From contig NHZP01000005.1 of assembly GCA_003313425.1 (NCBI GenBank), positions 868,001 through 932,000 of the forward strand: a DNA stretch of 64,000 nt. The letters are read 5' to 3'. This DNA comes from Pseudopyrenochaeta lycopersici (Eukaryota > Ascomycota > Dothideomycetes > Pleosporales > Pseudopyrenochaetaceae). The notes under the pieces are model-generated. The model was not told where the DNA came from. It saw only the letters and a program-made list of their open reading frames with translations, and made no database searches. Below, one piece after another: positions 50,091 to 61,702 of the stretch (position 1 is the first letter of the stretch; every line of letters starts with the position of its first letter). Made by a program: the position numbers and the translations under genes.

Positions 50091-52245
50091 CTTTATTATC
50101 CTCTTAATATATTTATTATTTAAGCTAAGTATAAATATCTTATTTCTTACTGTCTATAAGCACAGTCTCGCTATAGGAATTAACTTAAAGGTACTCTTAT
50201 TATATAAGGTCCTAAGTACTAAGTACGTAAAAGGCGTCTTCCTATATTAATAGTAGTATTATTTAGTATTATAGTGTGTATTTAAGGGTCTTAACTACTA
50301 AGAGTTCTAGTACCTATATCTATCTAGCTTATTAAAGTTTCTATAGTACGTCCCTAACGCTTATAAGTTACTATACTTCTTTAGCTTTCTCTACTTATTC
50401 TTATATTACCTTTATATAATATTTAGAGTAATAGTAGTATTCCTGTAATATATCTTATATTACTTATTTAGCTAAAATAATTATACTTATTCCTTATACT
50501 ATAGCTGCTTCTTATTCCTTTAGAGTTAACGCGTTAATATATTATACTTTATATATATATTATACGTATAGTTAGTAGTTAAGTTCTATAATATCTTTTT
50601 CTACTTCTATAGGCGTTAATAGCCTTAGAGTTCCTAGTTAATATTAGTTCTAGAAGTTCTCTTTTTTCTAGTCTTTAGTTAGAAGTACTATAGTATTATT
50701 AAAGTCTTCTTTAGTATCTTTATAGACTAAAGATAGGGAGCTATTACTCTCTTTCTCTTTATTACTATACTAGGTTCCTAGAATTCCTTTCTTAGTAGGT
50801 TCTAAGAGAAGTAGCTATAGCATCTCTATATCTTAAGCTTCTTCTTCTTATATTATAATAACTTCCTATATTTTATTATTACTATTTTCTTCTTTTACAG
50901 CTAATATATTAATCTAAGGGGTTACTTTATTTTTCTATTTATAGTCTTTAGCTATATAGCCTTTCTTATTATAGTTAAAGTAAGTTATTTCTTTTTTCTT
51001 CCTACCCTTACCTAACTTTTCTTTATTAAGGTTATCTAGATATATTACTTTAGAGCCTCTAGATATATACTATTTAGGCACTCCTTATAGCTAATACTAG
51101 TACTATAAGTAACTATTATTTAGCTTATTATAATAGTTCTTTTAGGGTTTCTTATCTTCTTTTATTTATACTAGTAGTTATCTTCTAAGTTATATATAGA
51201 GCTTATAAAGTTCTATATCTAGTTAGATAGTTTTATTAATTAGGTTATCTAGCGTGTTAATACCTATACTAGAGTATATTAGTTTAGTTTAGATATTTAC
51301 TTTTAGGCCTTATTTATATATAGTTTTTAGGGTGTCTTTATTCTAGTTAGTTTGCCTAGTATACCTTAAAAACTTATTAGCATAATTAGCTATAGACTAG
51401 GTTTATTATATATTCTAGATTTTACGTTCTATAATAGTAGTTTTATTTAGTAGTCTAAACACTTATTACATACGTGTCTTAAATTCTTCTATATCTTTAA
51501 ATATCTTAATTAGCTCTTTTAGTTTAGTTCCTTTAGCTAAATACTTAACTAGGTAAGGCTTTACTTATTTAGCAGCTTCGCCCCTTATATAGCTTATTAT
51601 AAGTACTACTTAGTTATTATTATCTATAGTAGTTATATTAAACTTAAAGAATAGGTTAAATTAGAGTAACTATTCTTTAAGCTTAAACTAATCTCTATAG
51701 AAGAGGTCTAGTTTAGTAATAGTGTTACTTAGTCTAGTAGTATAGTAGGCCGCGTTTTCTATATAAGTATTACTTATCTTAAGGGTGTTTAAAGTATAAA
51801 GAATCTTAAAAGCTACTAGTAAGGATAACTAATAAGATTATAAGGTTAGTTCTCTAGGATAGAGTAAGAGACTAGATAGAAGGGGGTTTAATACTAAGAT
51901 AGTAAGAGGGCGCTTCTGTAAAGAGTACTAAAGGTTAAGAATAATTAGTATTACTATTACTATACTATAGAGTATAATCTTTAAGTTAAATATACTAAGC
52001 TATAGAGGCTTATTATAGTAATCTATATACAGGTTATCTTATAGGATCTTATAAATCTTATTATAGGTTTTCTTAGGATTCTATAGGATCTGTAGGATAT
52101 ATATAGTATCTTAGAGAATCCTATAGGGGCTGTCGCTAAGCTTTCTAGGATACTAGTTCCTACTGGGCTAGCACATGCGTTATAGCCCTGGACACGAGTG
52201 AGCCCTTTTTAAGCTGCGCGTCCCCTTATTCCTTGGATCGTAACA
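50091..52245 (-). mobile_element. Gypsy-A copy 2 (A2): 5' LTR and gag fragment
   Basis: The minus strand aligns with A1 from about 31,040 upward: gag with a zinc knuckle changed to YFNYNKKGYIAKDY (about 50,935-50,985), leader and 5' LTR. Everything from protease on is missing and replaced by the Gypsy-D right end. More strongly mutated than A1 over the shared part. Confidence 0.8.
51795..52245 (-). repeat. 5' LTR of A2, variant U3
   Basis: About 451 bp. The inner half (51,795-52,028) matches the A1 LTRs; the outer half (52,029-52,245) does not and begins TGTTACGATCCAAGG in transcription direction. It marks a second LTR subfamily and the right edge of the repeat block. The last 100 bp are GC-richer and hardly RIP-mutated. 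Confidence 0.65.
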
Positions 52246-52498
52246 GTTTAGTGGTTGCCTTAGTTTTTGCGTGCGAGCCGTAGGGACGTGCGCGTGGTAG
52301 TAGAACACGCTATTAAAGGTTAGGCGATCTAGGCTATAAGAGCCGGATTTGATACCACCAGAATCAGTTGATTATCTTACAATTAAATAATACAACGTAA
52401 TCCATAGTTAACTGACAAATCTAGTCTAATTGCTTAATACTAGGACAATAGCGTACTGTGGTACTCGTAGTCTAGAAGTCACTCCCACCAAAAGACTT
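52246..52498. other. Transition from repeat block to gene block
   Basis: 253 bp between the outer LTR and the stop codon of the mannosidase gene. Base composition rises towards normal. It must contain the 3' untranslated region of the mannosidase gene; no other feature was seen. Confidence 0.5.
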
Positions 52499-55386
52499 CT
52501 ATGTCGGCCTCTTAAACGGATGCGCTTCCGTATTTAGCACCCATTCGTCCAAACTTATTACCATCTCTTCCTCAAATAACAAGTAAAAGTACTTCAGTGT
52601 CTCCGCTAACCAGAAACTCTCCATCTCATCGTTCAACTGCGGGCTTGTCTTTGTGACATCATCAATAGCAGAATTGCCGTAGACAGTGGAGGTGTGTTCA
52701 TTGACGGCGAGAAACATGCGCCAGCCGGCTTCGCGCCAGTATGGATCTCCGGTTATACGGTACATGTACCAGACTGACTCTATTGCTTCAGGACTGAAGT
52801 ATGGTAAGAAAATCTGCCGTGTTCGCGGATAGAAGAGAGCACCTACCGAAGGATATAATTCCTCGCTCCAATCCTAGTAACGCCTTTCGGCAACCGTTCT
52901 TCCTGGATTCGGTTGTGAACATAGTCTTCATGATTCATGGGAGGGTTAGGCGAGTAAAGCATCGGGAAAGCAGGCAGTGCCAGGCTTGGCGGCGATGCCA
53001 CATCCGCGTCGTTTAATTCCGACTGTACTTTTGTTGGCAGGCTCTCATCCCCTTTTAGCGCGCTGCCCATGGCTGAATCTATATTTGGCTTTTTTGTATC
53101 AGCAGGAGAAGGCATGACAATGATATCAGAGTCGTCCTCTAGATCAGCGAGCTGGCGTCTATTGAGTGTATCGGTATAGCTGGGAGTTTCTGTAGGTTGC
53201 ACCTTGATGACTCTATCTGTAGCGTGCTCGGGAGGTGGAGTCATGGCGGCTAGTTGTGCCTCATACCATGACGAGGCGGAGATCAATTGCTGTTTGTACG
53301 TCTTGAGTTGATCCTTATAATTCTGAAGACGGTACTCAGACCGTGGATCTAGTATTTCCCAATACGCTGTTTCGTTCCACGTACACTCTTTCGAGTTCTC
53401 ACACGGAGCGGCCTCAAAAGACTCGGGCATAATGCCGCTTGCTGTCATGTTGTAACTCCACACACAACCCTCTGTGAGCTTCTTTGCGATCTCAAGGTCC
53501 TCGGGACGGTCGAACAACTTTGCGCCCATACCAAACATACCGCCTGCGAAACAGGTGAGATGGGCATTTTCGCTTTCGAGGTCCCCAATCCTTGTATCGT
53601 CCACAGTTGATGGAACATTCAACTTACCACAGAAAAGAACATCATCGTCGTTTGGGAGCATCGGCCGGAAGATCAGGTGCTCCTTTACTACATCCATTGA
53701 TTGCTCGTACATGACTCGGTACTTTTCCACCTGGCCGCCAAGCAGCAAGTACTCCTTTGGCAAATATTCGTAAGTCGAGTCGGACATGCCTCCGAGCGTG
53801 AATTCTTCTCGGCCATAGTCAGACGATGATGTAAATCCCTGTGGAACGCACTCAGGAGGTGTGGGCATGCTGGTTTCAGCGGACAAAGATTTATCAGCAT
53901 CTAACGCCACCGTTGGAGGTTCGGTGAGATCGACATCAAGTTGTCGCTTCTCTAACGAATCACCCTTCCAATTGCGGATTGTGTCCTTTCCAGTAATACT
54001 CAGTACCGTCGAATCTTTTTCTTTCGGCAGCTCAACATTGGCGAGAACAATGGGATCTGGCAGAGTCAATGGAACAAACTTCTTGCCCTCTGGCGACAGC
54101 TTTTGGGTTGGATCAGGTCCAGGAGCATTCGGGTTAGCTACAGGGTTATCATTGAGTAGGCCCTGCGGAGCTCTTAGTGGTTCCTGAGGAAGCATATCAG
54201 CATAGACTTTGCCACAACCTGAGGCATCGAGGTATGTTGGCCACATGCCGGGCAATCTTGTGTTGTTTTGAAAATCTTCAAGATGGTCTGTGATGCGCGC
54301 AATGGCATCGTAGTACTTGTGTTCTCCTGTGAGCTGCGCAAGCCTGGTGAACTCCATGGACAGCGATCCTATCTCGGCCAGAACCACGCGTGTGCTGGCA
54401 CGATGCCTCTGAGAAGCAAACTGGGGCCTCCAGTAATAGTACGTTTCCGGCATCCGGTTTGGGGTATCGAAAGCACTTATGAGGACCTCGGCAAGCTGCA
54501 CAGCCTTGTCCAACAAGTTCTTGTACTTCTTGCCGCTGATGTCGTACGCCGCAACCAATCCTCCCAGATAGCGAATGGTGGTCTCAAATAGAGGAATATC
54601 AGCACGCGACGTAGTCGTGAAGTCAATGTTATCCACTGCTCTGGCAGCCTCTTCAAACTCATCCTTCATCCCCATTATCCACAGCGTGTCTAGAGCATCT
54701 ACTAGCGTTGCACCCCAATTTGCGAACGGGTCTCTGTAGCTGCCCGACATTGGTCTTAGCTCATCGTGCAGCCATGCGTGCTCCCTGTATCCACTCCACG
54801 ACTTCTTAAAGACGTCTCTAATCATGTCCAGCTTGCTGAGTCTGTCCGCCTTGGTCGCCGCATCTTCGGCCTCGAACTTGAACTGTATCTTAGGGATGGG
54901 TTTCGGGTTGCCTGAGGGTAGCTTGATGAGCGACTTTGAGGCCACAGGAAAGTGCTCCGGCAGTTTTGTCCAATGAATTGGCTCGATGCTAGTGGACACA
55001 GCGAATCCGTTATCCACATTGGGTGGAGCGAGGTAAGGTTGGGGACGTATCGGCGTTGGAATGGTCGGTTTCTGCACTTTCTCTGCCACGGCGGCGCTCG
55101 AAGTTGGGTGCGGCGGGGGCTTCTTCACGGGTGGCGGCGTCTGCAGCGGCTGCAATATGCTTGCAGCTGCTACATCGAGCTTCAGACTTCTAGACTCGCG
55201 CGCGACGGCAGGACGCGCCTTCGTGTCGACCTGTGGGGCATGTTCAACTCCGCTGTTCAGTCCAGCAGCACTCGATGCCGCTTCCCTCCATGAAGCGCCC
55301 GAGTTCCCAAGCTTGTATAGTGCAAAGACGGCGATGAAGGCGAAAGCTAAGAAGACTCGGTATCTTCTGTATCGAAACATGGCCAA
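52499..55386 (-). CDS. GH47 mannosyl-oligosaccharide alpha-1,2-mannosidase, type II membrane protein, 944 aa
   Basis: Class I alpha-mannosidases remove alpha-1,2-linked mannose from N-glycans in the ER or Golgi. Exons on the minus strand: 55,386-52,847 and 52,793-52,499, with a 53-bp intron (donor GTAGGT, acceptor CAG) that joins NYILR to [14 protein letters not shown]. Short cytoplasmic N terminus ([10 protein letters not shown]), membrane anchor at about residues 11-27, Pro-rich stem to about 165, catalytic domain from about 185. GH47 blocks: [20 protein letters not shown] (209-226), [17 protein letters not shown] (266-282), CGKLN and [11 protein letters not shown] (586-621), GIMPESFE (651-658), [16 protein letters not shown] (838 on), and [17 protein letters not shown] near the end. 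Two low-complexity insertions, about 400-515 and 690-815, make it much longer than the usual 500-600 aa. Met3 is an alternative start. ER or Golgi class cannot be decided by eye. Confidence 0.93.
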
Positions 55387-56304
55387 AGGAGCGGGGGGTC
55401 GCGAGATGACGGAAGGAGTGGCGAGGGGTCGGACTGTGTGGCTAGAACGCTACTGCCATTTGAAATTCAAGGCAACGAAGGAATGAAGAGATCAACCGCC
55501 CAAAAGGAAGAGGATAGATTGACACAGGAAGTAGGCTCATGTGCACCGGCCTTGGCTTGCCGCGAAGCTCTCGGTTGGACGCACGGGTCAAAGATCCTTC
55601 GCATGGGTTCTTAAGGCTGGAAAAGCTTCCACTGCGAAATGGTGTATATAAAGCACAAAGCCTGACGGCTTTCCTTCAACAGAGTGGCAAGACACGTAAG
55701 CATTCCGTTCGCTACACACGTGGCATTCCTCTGCACCCGAAACATGTCGCCGGATGGTCAAAGGCATACATCCCCGCATCCTTCAAGTAGCGTCTGGCTA
55801 GCGGAAGCCCTAAACTTAAGCTTAAATCATCCTGGCTAAATAGGGGGTCGCTCGATGTCCGTAACTTTGTCACAAGACACAGTTCTAATACGGCATCTTC
55901 AGAGACAAAATGCAAAATATTGAACACAACGCAGGCTATGAACTGTGAAAAGCCCCCTAAGGTTAGTGCACGAATTTTCCTTTAATCAAGCATGCACATA
56001 TACGTAAAATGTGTAGCGGGGCGGCATGACAAAGGTGGGTGCACTTGATCTCATTACTGTGGACAGGGCTGATAATCTACAGAACTTGCGCGCAGTTACC
56101 AGCAGAAAGTGACTTTTGCGTCGTCTCCGAGTTATCTCCTAGGAGTATGTAATGCCTTGTGTGAGTACGTATCTGCGGCCAGAATGCTATCGCGAGAACA
56201 CCTCTTTGCATGAGTATTGAACTTATTGTTGGTCATCGCCTCCTGGCCCCGGTTGACGTCCCTACACGTATTAGTACAAAGAGAATGGCATGGAGCGTTT
56301 TGGT
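55387..56304. other. Intergenic region between mannosidase promoter and CCT6 3' end
   Basis: 918 bp holding the promoter and 5' leader of the minus-strand mannosidase gene (near 55,390-55,700) and the 3' untranslated region of CCT6. Short open frames on both strands (55,539-55,927) look random and have no recognisable product. Confidence 0.5.
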
Positions 56305-58337
56305 TCATACCATTTGTCGTGCCTTTAACATTTCATCACACAACAGCAGGTTGGACGCGATTCCTGTGGCGGACGCAATGCAGTTGCGGAGCACTCGGAA
56401 CGAATCGTAAACGCCTTCCTGCGTGGGGTCCATCGCTCCACCAGTAGCTAAGTTGAGGCCCACAACATTGCCTTCGGTATGCCCGTCTTGTAGTGCGGCC
56501 ACTATGTCAGGGTAAGCAAAGGTGCATCAATGTTGGATAACAATGCCATACATGAGTCTTGAATGTCATGGCCAGAATTGGCCGCCAATGTCTTGGGAAT
56601 GACGAGAAGCGCATCTGCAAAAGCAGATACACCCGACTTCGCCTTGCCTTTAACCGTATTCTTGAACTGCTCGCTCACAAGATGCGCAGCACAGGCCACC
56701 TGGAAGGCACCACCCCCAGGAACCACGCTTTTATCGACAATCATGTTGTAAACACTCCTCAGGCCATCGCGGACCGCATCCTTAATTTGAGAGATAGTGT
56801 GCGAGTTCGGTCCCTTGATAAGTAGGGTGACTGACTTGGGCTCCTTAACGTCTTCCTGTTTCGCGTAAGCCAATTTCAGAGTGTGGACGTTGGGGAGCTT
56901 ACAACAAAGGTATACTTCTCCTCACCCAGCTGGTGCTCATACACGAGACCTGCCCATCCGAGAACTTCAGGTGTCATATCATCCACGCTGTTCTGTGATG
57001 TCCCGCCACATACGAGCTGCAAACGTTCCATATTTCTCCTCTTCGCTCTTCTCAGAGCGAATATGCCGTTCTTGACAAGCACATCCAAACTTAGTGGGTC
57101 GATGCCCTTCTGGTTTATTATGACGAAGCCTTTTTTGGGGTCGTTTCCACAAACTTCCTTCTTTAGCTCTATAATTTTTCGCAGCTTGTCGTCAACGAAT
57201 CGCCTCTCACTCTCAACAAGCTTTTCTCTCTGTTCTGCGCTCGAATAGTAGAATCCAGAATTAATCTCTGACTTTTCGTACTCTAGGCTAACATTCAGCG
57301 TTAAAATATACGCATTCTCAACTCTCTTTGCCATGTCAGGATGTCTAGCACCGTGGTCCAGGGCGAGCCCTCGTATGAGTTGAGTGTCTGCTGCTGTGCG
57401 ATGTTGCATGGTCATAATCTCAACCATGTGTAAATCTGGTTTCGCGGGAGCTTGGTATATGGCAAGGACCGCGTCCACGATGTCGGGGGTCAGCTTTTCA
57501 GCGAGTGAGCTGTCGAGCTTCGTTGAGAGCGATGTCCGGGCGACGGAGAGAAGAAGCTCTCGGTCGACCTCCTTATCGAGCTTGAACTCGTCGAGAAACT
57601 GTGAAGTCGTCAGTTTACCTTTTCTCGCATGTGGCGCGATCATCTCACCTTCAGTGTCTCCGTCTTCGCAAGATCGTAACCATCTGTTATGACTCGAGGG
57701 TGAAGTCCTTCGGCGATGTAGCGGTCAGCCTGCTTTAAGAGTTCTCCCACCAACAAGACCACCGATGTCGTTCCATCGCCAGTTATGTCGTCCTGAGCTG
57801 TCGCGGCGCGTGCAATCATGACCTGTCTCGCTTAGACTTGTAATGAAGCAACATAGGAACGGAACGTACGGCAGTAGGATTTTGAATTTGCTGGTGAAAA
57901 TTAGCTTCGTATGCCGTCAAGTTTTATCGGAAGTGCGCACCATTTCCTTGAGTAATACGCTTCCATCTTTCGTTAATTTGATCTGCCCGGATAGTCAATA
58001 TAGATTGTGTGTGTATCACCGACGAACGTACAGCTCCAGCACCATCTACGAGCCTGTGTCTTGTTAGCCACACACTCAGTAGACTAGCCAAGTTACTCTT
58101 ACATTTTCAATGTACCGCGGGGCCCTAGATTGGACGCAAGAACCTATTTTAAACATGAGAACTGCATCTTCTACCTTAGCGGGGATACTCATGCCTGCTG
58201 CAACCCCTCCCCGGCTGAGATATTCACTCGGAGAGCCTCCCCGCGTCTCTGTATATTTGTTAGCTGTTTCTTTACCAAAGAAACGAGCGACCTACCCTCG
58301 ACTCAGCCTTTGGATTCAATAGCTGTGCGGCCGACAT
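56305..58337 (-). CDS. CCT6: T-complex protein 1 subunit zeta (CCT6), 10 exons, 530 aa
   Basis: One of eight subunits of the cytosolic group II chaperonin that folds actin, tubulin and other proteins with ATP. Exons (minus): 58,337-58,296; 58,248-58,195; 58,143-58,103; 58,053-58,032; 57,982-57,941; 57,890-57,870; 57,822-57,649; 57,598-56,903; 56,855-56,552; 56,501-56,305. The frame is kept throughout; exons 4 and 6 are only 22 and 21 bp. Start [14 protein letters not shown] is typical of CCT6. Conserved blocks: [55 protein letters not shown] at about 89-93 (ATP site), [54 protein letters not shown] (zeta-type), [31 protein letters not shown]. Ends [14 protein letters not shown]. The second intron appears to use a GC donor. 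Confidence 0.93.
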
Positions 58338-58619
58338 GATGACCAGAATCTATCAGGGTATCAAACAGGACAGTAAAGAAGGATGGAAACTATGGTGGGG
58401 TAAAATACTGTTTTCGCGTTGCCTGTCGCGCGTCCCTCTTCAGATTTCTGAACGGCCCAACTATTGGCCGACACTTTTTGCCAAGAAATGAGCTCGAACT
58501 TTTTTCTACTACCGCACATTTGCACCTTCCAGAGCACCACCGCTCAATTCGCCCGCTGCTATCCACAAATTAGCCCCTAGCCTTCAAGAGAGTCAACACT
58601 GGACTCGGCGACATCAAGA
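58338..58619. promoter_or_regulatory. Shared divergent promoter region of CCT6 and NOP56
   Basis: 282 bp between two head-to-head start codons must hold both promoters and 5' leaders. It is moderately GC-rich, with short pyrimidine runs (TTTTTTCTACTACCGCACATT region near 58,500) and no clear TATA box. Co-regulation of a chaperonin subunit and a ribosome-biogenesis factor is plausible because both follow growth rate, but this is inference. Confidence 0.6.
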
Positions 58620-60362
58620 ATGTCGGTGGACTACCTCCTACATGAAAGCCCTGTTGGCTATGCGGTATGTTTTCCTGCTCCGCAGCTCAGGACTTTGGGA
58701 GAAATGCTAATGTGCGATTCGCAGGTCTTTAAAGTTATACTGCAGCCCGATGCGATAGGCAGTCGCCTTCAAGAAGTTCAGAAAGCTGTGCAAGATCTCG
58801 ACAAGTTCGGAAAGACGGTCGAGCTCGTCGGTCTTGCGCCCTTCCAAGGAACCCAGGATGCGCTGCAAGAAATCAATGATATCAGCGAGGGTATATTATC
58901 TGACTTCTTGCGTGCGACACTCGAGACGAATCTGCCGAAAGCCGGAAAGAAGAAGACCATCACCTTGGGAGTGAGTGAGAAGAACCTTGCAGCAAGCATA
59001 AAGGCGGCTTTCCCAAATCTGGCATGCGAGACCAGCGACACCTCCGAGGTCGTCTCCGATCTGCTCCGTGGACTCCGCCAACACTCAGGCAAGCTCATCA
59101 AAAAGCTTCAACCCGGCGATATTGACAGGTCTATTCTGGGTCTCGGCCACGCCTACTCAAGAGCCAAGGTCAAGTTCAGTGTTCAGAAGCAGGACAACCA
59201 CATCATTCAGGCTATCGCAACCCTCGATCAGATTGACAAGGACGTATGTTTTGAATAGTCTTATCCTGTTCATTCGTGATAGCGATGACTAACTTTCGTC
59301 AGCTGAACCAATTCTGCATGCGGCTGCGAGAGAACTACGGTTGGCACTTCCCAGAGCTTTCCAAGATTGTGTCGAGCAACGACCAGTATTCCAAGCTTGT
59401 TCTCATCATTGGTGATAAATCTCGCCTTACGGAGCACGACCTTCACGACCTCGCCGCCGTTGTTGAAGATGATGAGGGAGTGGCTCAGGCGATTATCAAG
59501 GCCGCCCGTACAAGCATGGGTCGAGACCTTTCCGAAGCTGACATGGAGATCGTTATGGCTTTTGCGAAACGCACAGCTTCACTAGGTGCCTATCGAAGAC
59601 AACTGTCTAATTATCTAGGGAGCAGAATGAACCAGGTTGCGCCTAATTTAGCAGCCCTGATTGGTGACACTGTCGGAGCACGTCTCATCTCCAAGGCTGG
59701 ATCCTTGACAAACTTGTCCAAATATCCTGCGTCAACTGTTCAAATTCTGGGCGCTGAGAAGGCTCTCTTTCGAGCGTAAGTCAGGTGTGCGCGACATGAT
59801 TTTTGTACGTTGCTGACCAACAGCTAGGCTTAAAACAAAGGGCAACACTCCCAAATATGGTCTTATCTATCACTCATCGTTCATCGGCAAGACAGGCGCC
59901 AAGTCCAAAGGCCGAATATCGCGATTTTTGGCTAACAAATGCTCCATTGCGTCCAGAATTGACAACTTCTCTGATACCCCTACATCGAAGTTTGGTGAAG
60001 CTTTGAAGCGTCAGGTTGAGGAGAGGATTGAATTCTACGCCACCGGAGCTCCTCCGGCCAAAAATTCGGCCGTCATGCAGGCAGCGATGAACTCGGTACT
60101 AGCAGATATCGGTGTCGAGGACCCGACTGCTGCTGCTGCTGCTGAGGACGTGGAGATGGCTGATGGCGTGATGGCAGCTGCTACCGAGCAAGCCGTCCAC
60201 AAAGACAAGAAGGACAAGAAGGACAGGAAAAAGGACAAGAAGTCCAAGCACACTGATGCGGAAGATACGGTTACTGAGAAGAAGTCAAAGAAGGACAAGA
60301 AGCGGAAAAATGCCGAAGAAGGCGATGGTGAAAGCAAGAAGAAGAAAAAGAGCAAGGCGTGA
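58620..60362 (+). CDS. NOP56: Nucleolar protein 56, box C/D snoRNP core protein, 523 aa
   Basis: NOP56 (SIK1 in yeast) pairs with NOP58 and bridges the 15.5K protein and fibrillarin in box C/D snoRNPs, which 2'-O-methylate rRNA in the nucleolus. Exons: 58,620-58,664; 58,725-59,243; 59,303-59,775; 59,828-60,362. Donors are GTATGT, GTATGT and GTAAGT; acceptors CAG, CAG and TAG. Start [24 protein letters not shown] is the NOP56 type of NOP5NT domain (NOP58 begins differently). Residues about 150-250 form the coiled-coil/NOSIC part ([40 protein letters not shown]). The Nop domain contains [40 protein letters not shown] and [19 protein letters not shown]. The C terminus is a Lys/Asp tail ([24 protein letters not shown]) typical of nucleolar proteins. 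Length is close to yeast's. Confidence 0.95.
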
Positions 60363-61702
60363 TGGAGGTCCATAGACGATTAAGCTCTGTACTCATAACC
60401 TGCTTGCAATTGCGTTCTTGGCGTTTGATGGACCGGTGTTGCTGGCGTTAGGTGCGCAATTGCTTTCCAATGTGACGTGGATGGGGAAAGATTGTCGTGT
60501 GCGATTGGCGACGATGGGTCTTGCATGAATAGCTTCAGTTGTAATCGAAAATGCTTGTTCAAAAGCCATATTTGTTCTGGATGTGATGGAGATGTTGCTG
60601 AACGAACAAATGTATTGGCATGATCCTGTTCGTTCCTGGATGCAACAGCGTGGCGAATCAAACAACCCTGCAATGATCGCTCGAAGTGCATGGGCATCAG
60701 CCACGCAGCCACATGCACTAATATCCGGAGCAGTGATGGAACCACCATGCATTGAACACACTGCCCTATGCAAAGGCAAGAGTTTTGACCTCGCACGCCT
60801 CCTGGTTGCAAAACCGATGGTACGTCAAGTGAATACTTGGTTCGTTGGCGCCATTTCTCAGTTCAGTTGACATGTATCCGACAATGCAATCAACGCCAGG
60901 CGGCTAATGCGCCTCTTGGTACGGCGGCTGTATGGTGATGTTGCTGTGGCTTTTGATGAAGACGAGATGCCTCTGGTGCTCCCTTTGGGTGTGACCAGGC
61001 AAGTTCCAAATGGTCGTCACGGCATCATAGGCTTGATGCGAACAGAGATTGAATGGGCCGGCTATTGCGTGGACACCAATGACACGAGACTCGGACCTAT
61101 CCCAGTGCTACGTCTGATAATGCTCAAGTTGCTAAACAGCAGCCCCGGCCGGCATGCCACCAGGGTTCATTCACAGAATTGGCGGGCGTAAACTGTTTTT
61201 CTCATCTAGGGCTCGTCGTAACCCAAGCTTTGGCCCGCTGTTGTCCCAAATCGATCTTCCATGCCTACTTGAGGCCCTGGAGCCCCGACCAAACATCCAG
61301 CACATCTCTCGCCCTTTCTCTCTCCCTCTTCTCTTTTCTTTGCCGTGCAAAACCACGGCTGCCGCAGCTGCATATTCATCAATTCCGCGCTCGCTGAGAC
61401 TGCTGCCATCAAACTCTCGTTAGGGGGCGAAACTTGGTGTTCCCTCCCGTGTATTAGAGGTCGTTCAGTAGCCCCCCGGCTCGGCACTTGGTTGCACTTC
61501 GACATTGGTGTTCGCGACCACGGTCGCAGTTGTCCATCCGCACCCTTTTTTGGTGTTGAGTCCGCCGACGCGCACAGCCCGCAGCCGCCGTGCCTCCCAC
61601 GCTACCTATTATCAGATTCATATTTAGTAGCTGTTTTTTATTTATTTTCGACGCCCGCGGTTGGCATTCGTCGGCGGTTGTATGATCCCGTCTTCATTCA
61701 CC
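60363..61702. other. Intergenic region between NOP56 and HPC2, no supported gene
   Basis: 1,340 bp. The first part must hold the NOP56 3' end, the last part the HPC2 promoter and leader. Open frames of 60-143 codons occur on both strands (for example 60,380-60,811 minus, 60,907-61,191 plus), but overlap each other, lack recognisable domains and have no intron signals that extend them. I treat them as chance. Confidence 0.5.
61303..61342 (+). promoter_or_regulatory. Pyrimidine-rich tract in the HPC2 promoter
   Basis: About 40 bp of nearly pure C/T on the plus strand, 360 bp ahead of the chosen HPC2 start. CT-rich tracts near transcription starts are common in filamentous fungi. No TATA box is evident nearby. 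Confidence 0.45.

Noticed and set aside
52246..52400. A tRNA-like sequence near the repeat border
   Set aside because: Short GC-rich segments looked like tRNA arms, but no consistent cloverleaf with conserved T-loop could be traced.
52801..55486. Several plus-strand frames of 70-141 codons over the mannosidase gene
   Set aside because: They are antisense shadows of a well-supported GH47 gene with high coding bias.
58620..60362. NOP58 instead of NOP56
   Set aside because: The N terminus [15 protein letters not shown] and the VILQPD block are of NOP56 type.
60380..61191. Small genes between NOP56 and HPC2
   Set aside because: Overlapping frames on both strands without domains, start context or intron signals.
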